Shown piece by piece: positions 19,743-28,882 of a stretch of 41,972 nt of DNA. Below the pieces are notes generated by a model. The model made no database searches and was not told the origin of the DNA. It was given only the letters and a program-made list of their open reading frames with translations. The DNA is from Pseudomonadota bacterium (GTDB taxonomy: Bacteria; Pseudomonadota; Gammaproteobacteria; Burkholderiales; UBA11063). Location of the stretch: the NCBI GenBank assembly GCA_030917485.1, contig JAUPUP010000191.1, positions 1-41,972 on the forward strand, read 5' to 3'. A program made the position numbers and the translations under genes. Every line of letters begins with the position of its first letter. Position 1 is the first letter of the stretch.

Positions 19743-19743
19743 A

Positions 19744-22008
19744 ATGAGTATGTTTTTTTTGATGCCGCTCATACCGTTTATAGGTGGAATTCTAACCTTG
19801 GTATATCACTTCCGCAAACAAAATACTAATCTGCTAACTAACATGTTTATTCTTATTTCTCTATGTATTTCTTTGCTATTGATAGGAAACATAAACCAGC
19901 CAAAGCTTTATTATGAATTTTCATTTTTTTCGATTAATAATCTAGATTTAAAAATTAAACTGCAAATAGATAATTTAAGTATTGTAATGTTACTCTTAAT
20001 AAATTTTATAAGTTTTATTATCCATCGTTACTCAACAAATTATTTAGCTTCTGATGTAACACAAGGACGTTTTATGGCTCAGTTATCCGTATTAACTGCT
20101 GCTGTATCTTTACTAGTGATAAGTGATAATTTATTAACCGCATTTATAGGTTGGCAATTTGTCGGCTTATCGCTTTATATTTTATTAAACCACTATCATT
20201 ATGATAATAATGCTAATAAATCAGCTAAAAAGAAATTTATTATCAATCGAATCGGAGATTTAAGTTTTTTAACTGCGGTAATTTTATGCTATGTGTACTT
20301 TGGTAACTCTGATTTTAATCTTATAAATAGCGCTAATGATATTAATTTAAATATTTTTACTTATTCAGTTAGTTTAAATACTTTAATTGTGTGTCTCATA
20401 TTTATAGCTGTAATGACAAAATCCGCCCAATTTCCTTTTCATATATGGCTACCCGATACCATGCAGACACCGACACCAGTATCGGCAATAATGCATGGTG
20501 GAGTTATAAACTCAGGTGGGTTTTTATTAGCCAGAATAAGCCAGATGGTTAATTTAAGTGATTTTGCCAGTAATTTTATTTTTACTATTGGAATATTAAC
20601 TATTATAAGTGCAGCATTTTTTATGTTTTCGCAAAGTGATGTGAAAAAACAATTAGCCTATTCTACTATGGGGCAAATGGGTTTTATGGTTATACAATGT
20701 AGCATTGGATTATATACAGCGGCTGTTTTTCATCTTGTTGCACACGGATTTTTTAAAGCATTTTTATTTTTAAATGCTGGTAATAATATAAAATTAACAC
20801 CAAAGGAAAATAAAAAATCCAATCCTATTTTTGGATTAATTGCGCTGTTTGTATCTTTAACAATAATTATTGCTGGCTACAAATATGCAGTGAGTTTTAA
20901 TGCCTTATCTAACGCATATTTAATTTCAGCAATTTTTATAGCTATAACCGTTGCCCAACTAATTAGTGAGATACTGAAATTTAAGGAAGGTGCTTTAAAT
21001 AAAATTTTATTCTTCCTTATTATCACTGCATTATTCTTGGTCTATATATATTCTGGGCATTTGTTAGATCATGTAATAATAAACAGTATAGCTAATGATA
21101 CAAGTAAGATCGACTTGTACAAGCTAGTAATAAGTGGCATGGTTTTTATTATTCAGGGATTGATTTGGTTAAGCCCATTATATATAAAATTTATACCAAA
21201 CACTATTCATATCCGTATCTATCATTTAAGTAGAAATAAGCTATTTATAGAGGAATTTTATCGCAAAATATTTCTCGGCCCATATCGTAAAAGCGGAGAC
21301 TGGTTTAATACTATACTATTTGAAGGTAACTTTGGCAGAATAATACTTTTCGGTATTACAATATCTTCCCTAATTTGCTCATATATGGGGGTGACACAGA
21401 AAACTTACTTCTCACCAGTAATCATTATTTTATTAAACCAGCTTGTGTTCATATTATTAATATTTTCAGCTAATAGAGCACTTAATATAAGAATGCTTAA
21501 TCTATATATATTAATTGCACAAATTAATCTAGTCAATATGGGGTTATTTTCATTTGCTGCAATTACTCCTAATCTCGCACTTTTTCAATTTATTAATTCA
21601 GTTTTAATATTTATTGCAATAGAGTTAATTATACGTGGTCAAAAACACCAGTCAAGCCTAAAAAGTACCCGTTCTAATTCATTAGTTTTAAGTGGTATGT
21701 ATTTCACCATCCTATTGTTTTTATGGATAGGAATACCAGGTACGGCAAGTTTTGTAAGTGAAGTTAATATTATGTACAGCTTAACTCGAGATAATCTTAT
21801 TTTAGCTTTAATTTCAGGTGGTGGGTTTATAATGCTTGCGATAGCGGTGCTTCATGCATTACAAGAGCATGTTTTTAATCTTAAATCAAGTTTCTTATTG
21901 GCAAATGCAAAATTGTCATTAAATGAACATATCTTTATTGTATTTTGTATTGGAGTAAATATTTTTAATGGAATACATCCAATCTGGCTTTTAAATAAAT
22001 TAGTGTAA
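19744..22008 (+). CDS. dabB: DabB: NuoL/MrpA-like proton-conducting membrane subunit of inorganic carbon transporter
   Basis: HIWLPDTMQTPTPVSAIMHGGVINSGGFLLARI; QSDVKKQLAYSTMGQMGFM; HLVAHGFFKAFLFL; immediately upstream of dabA. Confidence 0.88.
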   Translation: MSMFFLMPLIPFIGGILTLVYHFRKQNTNLLTNMFILISLCISLLLIGNINQPKLYYEFSFFSINNLDLKIKLQIDNLSIVMLLLINFISFIIHRYSTNYLASDVTQGRFMAQLSVLTAAVSLLVISDNLLTAFIGWQFVGLSLYILLNHYHYDNNANKSAKKKFIINRIGDLSFLTAVILCYVYFGNSDFNLINSANDINLNIFTYSVSLNTLIVCLIFIAVMTKSAQFPFHIWLPDTMQTPTPVSAIMHGGVINSGGFLLARISQMVNLSDFASNFIFTIGILTIISAAFFMFSQSDVKKQLAYSTMGQMGFMVIQCSIGLYTAAVFHLVAHGFFKAFLFLNAGNNIKLTPKENKKSNPIFGLIALFVSLTIIIAGYKYAVSFNALSNAYLISAIFIAITVAQLISEILKFKEGALNKILFFLIITALFLVYIYSGHLLDHVIINSIANDTSKIDLYKLVISGMVFIIQGLIWLSPLYIKFIPNTIHIRIYHLSRNKLFIEEFYRKIFLGPYRKSGDWFNTILFEGNFGRIILFGITISSLICSYMGVTQKTYFSPVIIILLNQLVFILLIFSANRALNIRMLNLYILIAQINLVNMGLFSFAAITPNLALFQFINSVLIFIAIELIIRGQKHQSSLKSTRSNSLVLSGMYFTILLFLWIGIPGTASFVSEVNIMYSLTRDNLILALISGGGFIMLAIAVLHALQEHVFNLKSSFLLANAKLSLNEHIFIVFCIGVNIFNGIHPIWLLNKLV

Positions 22009-22033
22009 TGATATGTAATCTAAGGAATCAAAA

Positions 22034-24466
22034 ATGAATAATACCATTTTAACTAAAGTAAAGAAATACGTTCCAACATACTGGCCATTACAAAGTTTTA
22101 TTGCAACTAATCCACTATTCAATTTGATTGAACAACCACTGGATGAATGTTTATCAGATCTAGGTAAATATATTGATATTAATGGTTCAGAATCAATACA
22201 ACAATATCATCAATATTATATGAATGGTGAAATTAGCTTACATAATCTGGAATTGGCAATAAGAGAATTTCTATCTGATAAACATTTAGACTCCAATTAT
22301 GCAACTGTATTACAGAATACTTTGATTAATCCGCAAGTTCAACATGATCTAGAATATGCATTTAATAAATCCAATCAAATGATCTCTATTCTTTATAGTA
22401 ATCAGGTTGCAAAAGATAAAAACCATATTCAAAGTGAAAGAATAAAAGTTAAATTAATCAAATTCTTGGCTGATTTCTTAGATTTGGGACAAGCTAAATG
22501 GGACATGCCAGTAAGAAGTGATAATCTGTATTTAGCCTGGCGTGAATATTCAATAGTTGAAGATAAATATATAAGGCAATCTATCGAAGAGTCGCCAATA
22601 GATAGCGAAAAAGCAATAGAATTTTTGTTGACTAAGTTAGGTATACCAGCTAAATGTACAGAACAGTATCTAATTGAAATTTTATTTCAGGTTTTAGGGT
22701 GGTGTAGTATAATAAAATGGCTAGAGGAGCGTCCGGATAATCCATATATTAAGAGAACAGCTTCAATAGCAGATGTTTTAGCGATATGGTTAAATTCGGA
22801 ATATGCATTACTACTTAAACATAACTGGACATTTACAATCCATGCAAATTTGAATCAGTCATGTGATAATGCAATTCATGAAATTTTAAAAAAATTTATC
22901 ACAAATGAAGTTGTTTTAGGAATGTTAAACCGTTATACAATTTGTTTAATTTGGCAAAGAGCCCACGAATTAAATTACCGTAATCAGTTAATTGATAAAA
23001 TTAATACATCAATAAAAACGACAAAGGATGATAAATATATTCCAAGTGCACAGTTTTTATTTTGTATTGATACTCGTTCAGAGGGTATGCGACGCAAATT
23101 AGAGTTTATTGGTAATTATGCAACATTTGGTTTTGCCGGTTTTTTTGGGATTGGTTTTAAACTCTTTGATGAACAAAGTGGAGCTTGTTCATTTCAATGT
23201 CCAGCAATTGTGGTACCAGAGATTACCTTAAATAATAAAATTCAGCCTCAACCACCGCTGAAAAAACTACAAACTGCAATTTCAACAATATTTAATAAAA
23301 CTAAATCAGAATGTTTTGCTCCGTTAATTTTATTTGATATCTTGGGTGGATGGTTTAGCATGGGCCTGATTGGCAAAACATTAATGCCTGCGAAAATCAA
23401 TAAATTATTTAAAAAAAGCCCTGCAAGCACGTATTCAAACAAAAGTATTAACATTTACCAATCTTCTGGGGGATGTAATCCCCAGGGATGCAATCCGGAA
23501 GGGTTCAATCCCGATGGATTCAATCCGGAAATATTGGCAGAAAAAGCAAATTTTGTTTTAAGCGCAATTGGACTAAAGACGAACTTTGCTCCATTTGTAT
23601 TTATTTGTGGACATATTGCACAAAGTGAGAATAATCCATTTCAAGCGAGCCTAGATTGCGGAGCTTGTGGAGGTAATGGAGGCATCACAAATTCTATAGT
23701 ATTTTGTCAGGCATTAAATGACCAAAAAGTTAGAGATATTCTAAAAACTAAATATAATATTGTAATTCCCGAGTCAACATTTTTTGTCAGTGCATCACAT
23801 AATACAACTACGGATGAATTTGATTATTATAATCTTGACTCAATGGATGAAGTGCAACATAAATTATTTACGCCAATTTCCCTTGCTATATCTCATGCCG
23901 GAGCATTATTACGGGAAGAACGCTTAAGATGTCTTTTTGGTGAAGCAAATGTTGATGAACGCAAGTCAAACTGGGCTGAACTGGTTCCTGAGATGGCTTT
24001 AGCTAATAATGCGGCCTTTATAATTGCCCCCAGAGACTTAACCGCTAACTTGCATCTGGAGCGGCGTACGTTTCTTCATTCATATGATCCGGATTTGGAT
24101 CAAGATGGGGAAATATTAAACTTTATTTTTAATGCCCCGGTAATTGTGGGGCACTGGATTAACAGCCAATATTATTTTTCAACAACAGACATGGACACTT
24201 ATGGAGCTGGTAATAAAGCAATACATAATGTTGTGGGTAAATTCGGGGTAATGGAGGGTAACTTTAGCGATTACAAAATTGGGTTGCCGCTACAAAGTGT
24301 TGCTTATAAAAATAAATTAGTTCATCAACCATTGCGTTTGTTGGTTGTGGTATATGCAAAACAGAAGCAAATTGATAAGATATTAGCAAACTCTCCTATA
24401 TTGGCGGCAATGTTTAGGGGTAGATGGGCACATTTGGAAGTTATTGAGCCAATAACTACTGATTGA
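22034..24466 (+). CDS. dabA: DabA (DUF2309/UPF0753) inorganic carbon transporter subunit
   Basis: FCIDTRSEGMRRKLE; TFGFAGFFG; FICGHIAQSENNPFQASLDCGACGGNGG; HNTTTDEFDYY; the Cys/Asp/His/Cys zinc-ligand motifs appear to be present. Confidence 0.93.
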   Translation: MNNTILTKVKKYVPTYWPLQSFIATNPLFNLIEQPLDECLSDLGKYIDINGSESIQQYHQYYMNGEISLHNLELAIREFLSDKHLDSNYATVLQNTLINPQVQHDLEYAFNKSNQMISILYSNQVAKDKNHIQSERIKVKLIKFLADFLDLGQAKWDMPVRSDNLYLAWREYSIVEDKYIRQSIEESPIDSEKAIEFLLTKLGIPAKCTEQYLIEILFQVLGWCSIIKWLEERPDNPYIKRTASIADVLAIWLNSEYALLLKHNWTFTIHANLNQSCDNAIHEILKKFITNEVVLGMLNRYTICLIWQRAHELNYRNQLIDKINTSIKTTKDDKYIPSAQFLFCIDTRSEGMRRKLEFIGNYATFGFAGFFGIGFKLFDEQSGACSFQCPAIVVPEITLNNKIQPQPPLKKLQTAISTIFNKTKSECFAPLILFDILGGWFSMGLIGKTLMPAKINKLFKKSPASTYSNKSINIYQSSGGCNPQGCNPEGFNPDGFNPEILAEKANFVLSAIGLKTNFAPFVFICGHIAQSENNPFQASLDCGACGGNGGITNSIVFCQALNDQKVRDILKTKYNIVIPESTFFVSASHNTTTDEFDYYNLDSMDEVQHKLFTPISLAISHAGALLREERLRCLFGEANVDERKSNWAELVPEMALANNAAFIIAPRDLTANLHLERRTFLHSYDPDLDQDGEILNFIFNAPVIVGHWINSQYYFSTTDMDTYGAGNKAIHNVVGKFGVMEGNFSDYKIGLPLQSVAYKNKLVHQPLRLLVVVYAKQKQIDKILANSPILAAMFRGRWAHLEVIEPITTD
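23471..23530 (+). repeat. 15-bp tandem repeat x4 in dabA (GCNPQ GCNPE GFNPD GFNPE)
   Basis: GGATGTAATCCCCAG/GGATGCAATCCGGAA/GGGTTCAATCCCGAT/GGATTCAATCCGGAA, in frame. Confidence 0.95.
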
Positions 24467-25859
24467 TTATGCTTGCGTTATAATTGGGCGATAAAACAAA
24501 GTTTAAAAATCGTCCGGTACCAGATATATAAGAATAGCTATGATAAATATTTGCCGGAATATATACTGATGCTGGGCTGTCAACTATTTTGCTTATCTGC
24601 TCATCGCCTACTCCAAAAGTTACGCTGACTTGTAACCCAGTACCGTCGTTGTTATTGCCCATAAATACAAAAGTACTATCACAATTATGTGCATGAGAGT
24701 CAACGTGAGCTTGATATGAATTTGAGTAATCTACATCAAAAATGCGCTCTATGATATAAACATGACTTCTATCATCAATTCGATTATCCATAAATACCCA
24801 TCTAGTCCCAACGCCATCACGATGATGCAATAACTCTGCAGCTCCTTTGATAAAAGGAGTTTTAACTTCTAAATTAGAGTTAATGCGTTGAATTGTTGGT
24901 CTATCTAAATGATTGACAACAATATTTCTGCTTTTTGCAAAATCTGCGGGATTGATTGTTTCATACGCGTGCGGATTATTTTTGGCAGCCTTGGCATGGT
25001 ATTTAGAAACATGAGTGAATACATTGCGCCCAACTAATGGATGATGCGGTTCAATATTAAAGCCCCCAATTCTAGCAACTGCATTAGCTAGTTCTTGAGA
25101 TAGTCTAAAATTAAAATTTTTGACTCCATAAAACCGATCCAATGATAGAGCTAAGGGGATTAGATCGCATAAGCCTGCCCTCTCTCCCATACCAAGTATG
25201 GAAGCATCAATAACAGTGGCGCCGGCATCTATTGCAGCAACTGCATTTGCATGAGCAAGACCAAGATCGTTGTGAAGGTGAACCTCAATTTGACAAGCAA
25301 ATTTTTCTTTAGCGAATTTAACTGCCTCAAAACATTTACTCGGATGCCATATTCCTACGGTATCGGCAAGACTAATTCGATCTGCTCCAGCATTTACAGC
25401 GCTAATTCCTAATTCATAAATATGCTGAAATGAGGTTCTTGAAGCATCCTCAAGGCTAAATCTAACCTTAAAGCCCAGCTTTTTAGCTAGGCTAACTGAT
25501 TGGATAACTTCATTTTTAATCCAAGCCCGAGACTTATTATTAAATTTGGTGGCTAAAGATATATCATTGTAGGATGCCCAAATTCCAATCCATTGTGCGC
25601 TTGTGTCTCGTGCTGCCAGCACATCAGCGGTATTTGCCCGAGAATGAACTAATATATCAACATTTTTAACTTCATGAGTTATTTTAATACAAGCTTGCTT
25701 TTCTATTTCAGATATACCCGGTTGACCTATCTCAATTATGCCAACCCCAAAATCTCTAAGTTTTTGTGCTAATAATATTTTTTCTGCAATAGAGAAACAC
25801 ACACCACGAGACTGTTCTCCTTCGCGGAGGGTACTATCAAGTATTATGATTTTATTCAT
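24456..25859 (-). CDS. LeuA/homocitrate-synthase-like (HMGL/DRE-TIM) enzyme with C-terminal cupin domain
   Basis: DSTLREGEQSRGVCFS, IEIGQPG, EVHLHNDLGLAHANAVAAIDAGATVIDASILGMGERAG; C-term HVDSHAHNCDSTFVFMGNN...SPASVYIPANIYHSYSYISGTGRFLNFVLSP cupin-like. Confidence 0.88.
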   Translation of the reverse strand: MNKIIILDSTLREGEQSRGVCFSIAEKILLAQKLRDFGVGIIEIGQPGISEIEKQACIKITHEVKNVDILVHSRANTADVLAARDTSAQWIGIWASYNDISLATKFNNKSRAWIKNEVIQSVSLAKKLGFKVRFSLEDASRTSFQHIYELGISAVNAGADRISLADTVGIWHPSKCFEAVKFAKEKFACQIEVHLHNDLGLAHANAVAAIDAGATVIDASILGMGERAGLCDLIPLALSLDRFYGVKNFNFRLSQELANAVARIGGFNIEPHHPLVGRNVFTHVSKYHAKAAKNNPHAYETINPADFAKSRNIVVNHLDRPTIQRINSNLEVKTPFIKGAAELLHHRDGVGTRWVFMDNRIDDRSHVYIIERIFDVDYSNSYQAHVDSHAHNCDSTFVFMGNNNDGTGLQVSVTFGVGDEQISKIVDSPASVYIPANIYHSYSYISGTGRFLNFVLSPNYNASIINQ

Positions 25860-25910
25860 ACCGATGATACTTACTTATTATATATTCTATGACACTTATT
25901 TTATTTATTA

Positions 25911-25926
25911 TCAAACAGGCTCTAAA
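25911..25926. repeat. Solo copy of the TTTAGAGCCTGTTTGA repeat (reverse orientation)
   Basis: TCAAACAGGCTCTAAA; matches TIR of element at 37693-37830. Confidence 0.6.
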
Positions 25927-27070
25927 TATTATTTAGAAATTTAACTACATCATTAATAAATTGTTGGCGGGTTTTCTCATAAATCAACCAATGCGTAGCC
26001 TGTTTAAGTTCAATTTTTTGTTTTATTTTTACATTAGTTAATTTATTATATAGGTCATGATCAGCAAAAAAATCTTGATCGCCATAGATAACTAATGTAG
26101 GTACTGTAAGTTTACTTATATCATAGATTGGTTTGCCATTCCAAATTGAATATAAGTCTTTTATAGGCCCCATTGGTCTACGTAAGGAGTTGGGCATTAC
26201 CGGAGCTGGATCGGCTTCAATATATACTTTGCCAACTGCATCTATAGCGCTTTCTTCTGCTATAGAAGTGTTTCCATTTATCATCATATGCCAATGAGAG
26301 TTAATTACTTGCCACGCAATATTCTGATAGGCCGGCAGGCTCTCGCTAAAAGCACCATTATTTGCAGCAAACGGTTTAATAAAGATTGGTTGAATAGATT
26401 CTTGTAATTGTGAAGAATACATTGAACCATATAATACAAGATGGTTTATTTGGTGCGGGTTTTGAATTGCATACATGGCGCCAACGACAGAACCCCAAGA
26501 CCAACCGAGCAGCGCAACATTATGTTTACCAGTTTGTTTAGAAATATAATCAATTGCTTGATGTAATTGTTTAACGGCTTGATTGGCTGATAGAGGATAA
26601 GTACCTATTGGTGCAGGGGATATATTCATGGTTTTAGGATAGGTTGATTTTCCTTCGCCAATAAAATCTATACCCCACACATCATAACCATTTTGTGCAA
26701 GATCATTCATCAGTGAATAGCCTGGAACATCAAATGCAGATAATGCCGGTATGCTTAGCGGATTAATAAGCACAATTACTTTTCTAGATTTGGATCTAGA
26801 TCCGGATCTAGATTCAGATGAAGATAATTTTTTTTCTTTTAAATGAATTTGCTGACCATTATATGGAATATAGTATTCATTGGCAATTAAATTATCTGTA
26901 TTATTGTCAGTATTATTAACTGCATTGGTAATCGCATAAGCATCTATTACAAACATACTAGCTAATATTAGACATATAATTCTAAAGGAGTGTTTCTTAA
27001 AACAAAGTTTCTCAAAACAGTGTTTTTTAAAATAGAGTGGTTTAAACCAGCATTTTTTAAAGTTGTGCAT
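25922..27070 (-). CDS. Alpha/beta hydrolase with N-terminal hydrophobic signal/anchor
   Basis: VALLGWSWGSVVGAMYAIQNP (GWSWG nucleophile elbow), VPTLVIYGDQDFFAD, ATHWLIYE (Ser/Asp/His). ATG 27070 preferred. Confidence 0.88.
   Translation of the reverse strand: MHNFKKCWFKPLYFKKHCFEKLCFKKHSFRIICLILASMFVIDAYAITNAVNNTDNNTDNLIANEYYIPYNGQQIHLKEKKLSSSESRSGSRSKSRKVIVLINPLSIPALSAFDVPGYSLMNDLAQNGYDVWGIDFIGEGKSTYPKTMNISPAPIGTYPLSANQAVKQLHQAIDYISKQTGKHNVALLGWSWGSVVGAMYAIQNPHQINHLVLYGSMYSSQLQESIQPIFIKPFAANNGAFSESLPAYQNIAWQVINSHWHMMINGNTSIAEESAIDAVGKVYIEADPAPVMPNSLRRPMGPIKDLYSIWNGKPIYDISKLTVPTLVIYGDQDFFADHDLYNKLTNVKIKQKIELKQATHWLIYEKTRQQFINDVVKFLNNI
26783..26818 (-). repeat. 12-bp tandem repeat x3 in hydrolase gene (ESRS/GSRS/KSRK)
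   Basis: TCTAGATTTGGA TCTAGATCCGGA TCTAGATTCAGA. Confidence 0.8.
26978..27067 (-). repeat. 15-bp tandem repeat x6 directly after hydrolase start codon
   Basis: Codes HNFKK CWFKP LYFKK HCFEK LCFKK HSFRI; TTT always at codon 3 of each unit, AAA at codon 5 in four of six units. Confidence 0.8.
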
Positions 27071-27956
27071 TATCCCATCTTCCATTCTCAGGTGTCAATA
27101 CCTGCATCATGTTTGGTTGAGACATATCTATTTTTACTAAGTTAGGTGCATAAGTCGGCTGCAAATTCTCTCGGTTAAGCGCTATCTTAAATGCCTCAAA
27201 ACTCGCGCAAATACCAACTATATTGGCAACAGGGCAAATAACCGCCCACGGAGCATCTTTATTTATAAATGCATCAGCCCACTCGGGTAACGCCCCATGT
27301 TTAACCGATGCCTTAGCTCTTTCATCTTTAATTAAAGCAATTTCTTTTTTGACTTCATCTGTTAATTCTTTACCATGCGAAGGATGGCTAAGAACTAACT
27401 CATACGCTGGTGTTTCATGAGAAAAAGTCATTACCCCACCCCTAAAAGGAGGAGTTACTGCAATCCAAACTGAAGGTATTTGTAATTCCTGAGCTGTACG
27501 ATGAATAATAACCCGCGCCACTAAACTATCAGTAGCGTCTATTACCATATCTGACCCACTAATTATTTCTTTAGCATTATCCTCGGTTAGCATTTCTTGT
27601 CGAATGGTAACATTAATATTGGGGTTAATGTCAAGTATAGTTTCTTTGGCACATTCAGCTTTGCATTTAGCAATTCTTGAAATAGATGACAGCATTTGGC
27701 GGTTAATATTGCTATAATCAAATTTATCCATGTCGACAACCTGAATATTGCCAAACCCCATCCGAGCTAAACTAATCAGCGTAATACCGCCAACCCCACC
27801 AGCGCCGATTACCGTAATTTTAGTATTTTTTATCTTGTTTTGCTCTTCATGAGTAACTACGCCATAATTGCGGGCATATATATTTTTTTCCATATTTTCA
27901 CTATGTTGCATAGAACTATCTAGCACAGAACTGTGTTGCACAGGAGTGTGTTGCAT
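27057..27956 (-). CDS. E1-like ThiF/MoeB/HesA family adenylating protein (copy 2)
   Basis: ITVIGAGGVGGITLISLARMG; DKFDYSNINRQML; KCKAECAKETILDINP; DMVIDATDSL. ATG 27956 with upstream AGGA preferred over track start 28049. Confidence 0.88.
   Translation of the reverse strand: MQHTPVQHSSVLDSSMQHSENMEKNIYARNYGVVTHEEQNKIKNTKITVIGAGGVGGITLISLARMGFGNIQVVDMDKFDYSNINRQMLSSISRIAKCKAECAKETILDINPNINVTIRQEMLTEDNAKEIISGSDMVIDATDSLVARVIIHRTAQELQIPSVWIAVTPPFRGGVMTFSHETPAYELVLSHPSHGKELTDEVKKEIALIKDERAKASVKHGALPEWADAFINKDAPWAVICPVANIVGICASFEAFKIALNRENLQPTYAPNLVKIDMSQPNMMQVLTPENGRWDNAQL
27897..27956 (-). repeat. 15-bp tandem repeat x4 starting at the thiF-like start codon
   Basis: ATGCAACACACTCCT/GTGCAACACAGTTCT/GTGCTAGATAGTTCT/ATGCAACATAGTGAA = MQHTP VQHSS VLDSS MQHSE. 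Confidence 0.9.
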
Positions 27957-28018
27957 AAAATTTTTCCTAATAAAAGAGTTCTTGATTTTACTTAGTATGG
28001 TATTTATTGTATTTATTG

Positions 28019-28882
28019 TTATATTTGATAAGCTTCCCAATAACCACATTCCGGGTCAATAACACTAACTGGACTAGTTAAATTGTCCATATCAATGTAT
28101 ATACCTTTTGGCGCTGGCGCTAAAGGTTTTTGACCAATAAGTATTTGAATTGCTTCATGACAACTAAAGGCAGCAAGAAGCGTCGCCCGTATTGGAGTAA
28201 TAATCCATCCGGTTTTACCACTGCAAAAATCATCCGCCCACGTTTGAGGAGCGCCCTTGCTTACTGAATATTGAGCCCGCTTCTTTTTAATATCATGAAC
28301 AAACTGCGTTACAGCCGGATCAGAGATAGGTTTGCCATGTGTAGGGATATTTAATGCATCTTCATAAGCAATTCCATCCGGAAAAAATGAGGATACAAAA
28401 CCGCGGTGCGGAGGGCTGCCGGACATAGAAATACTTGGAATGCCAAGAGCTTGTGCGGCACGATGAACTATTATCCTTGACGGCATATCATCTAATGCTT
28501 CTAAAACTAAATTATGACCCCGGATTAGTTCATCAACATTATCCTCGGTTACCCTTACATTATGGAAATTTGCACTAAGAAATGGATTAATATCCTTCAA
28601 GTGTTTTTCGGTTGAAACACTTTTATACTCATTGATAGTTGATGACATTGCCATCATTTGCCGATTTATATTTGACAGTTCAAAAATATCTGGATCAACA
28701 CCACTGATATGACCAATACCGCTTCGGGCACATAAAATTGATTCCATGCCACCAACACCGCCCAAACCAAAGATAATTACTCGGCTATCGCGCAGTTTTG
28801 CTTGTTCTTCTTTAGTGTAAACGCCAATATTTTTTTTGGTAACCTCATGGTAGAATTCATCAAGAGATAGATTATTTGTCAT
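28019..28882 (-). CDS. E1-like ThiF/MoeB/HesA family adenylating protein (copy 1)
   Basis: VIIFGLGGVGGMESILCARSGIG; DIFELSNINRQMM; YKSVSTEKHLKDINPF; LEALDDMPSRIIVHRAAQ. Confidence 0.9.
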   Translation of the reverse strand: MTNNLSLDEFYHEVTKKNIGVYTKEEQAKLRDSRVIIFGLGGVGGMESILCARSGIGHISGVDPDIFELSNINRQMMAMSSTINEYKSVSTEKHLKDINPFLSANFHNVRVTEDNVDELIRGHNLVLEALDDMPSRIIVHRAAQALGIPSISMSGSPPHRGFVSSFFPDGIAYEDALNIPTHGKPISDPAVTQFVHDIKKKRAQYSVSKGAPQTWADDFCSGKTGWIITPIRATLLAAFSCHEAIQILIGQKPLAPAPKGIYIDMDNLTSPVSVIDPECGYWEAYQI

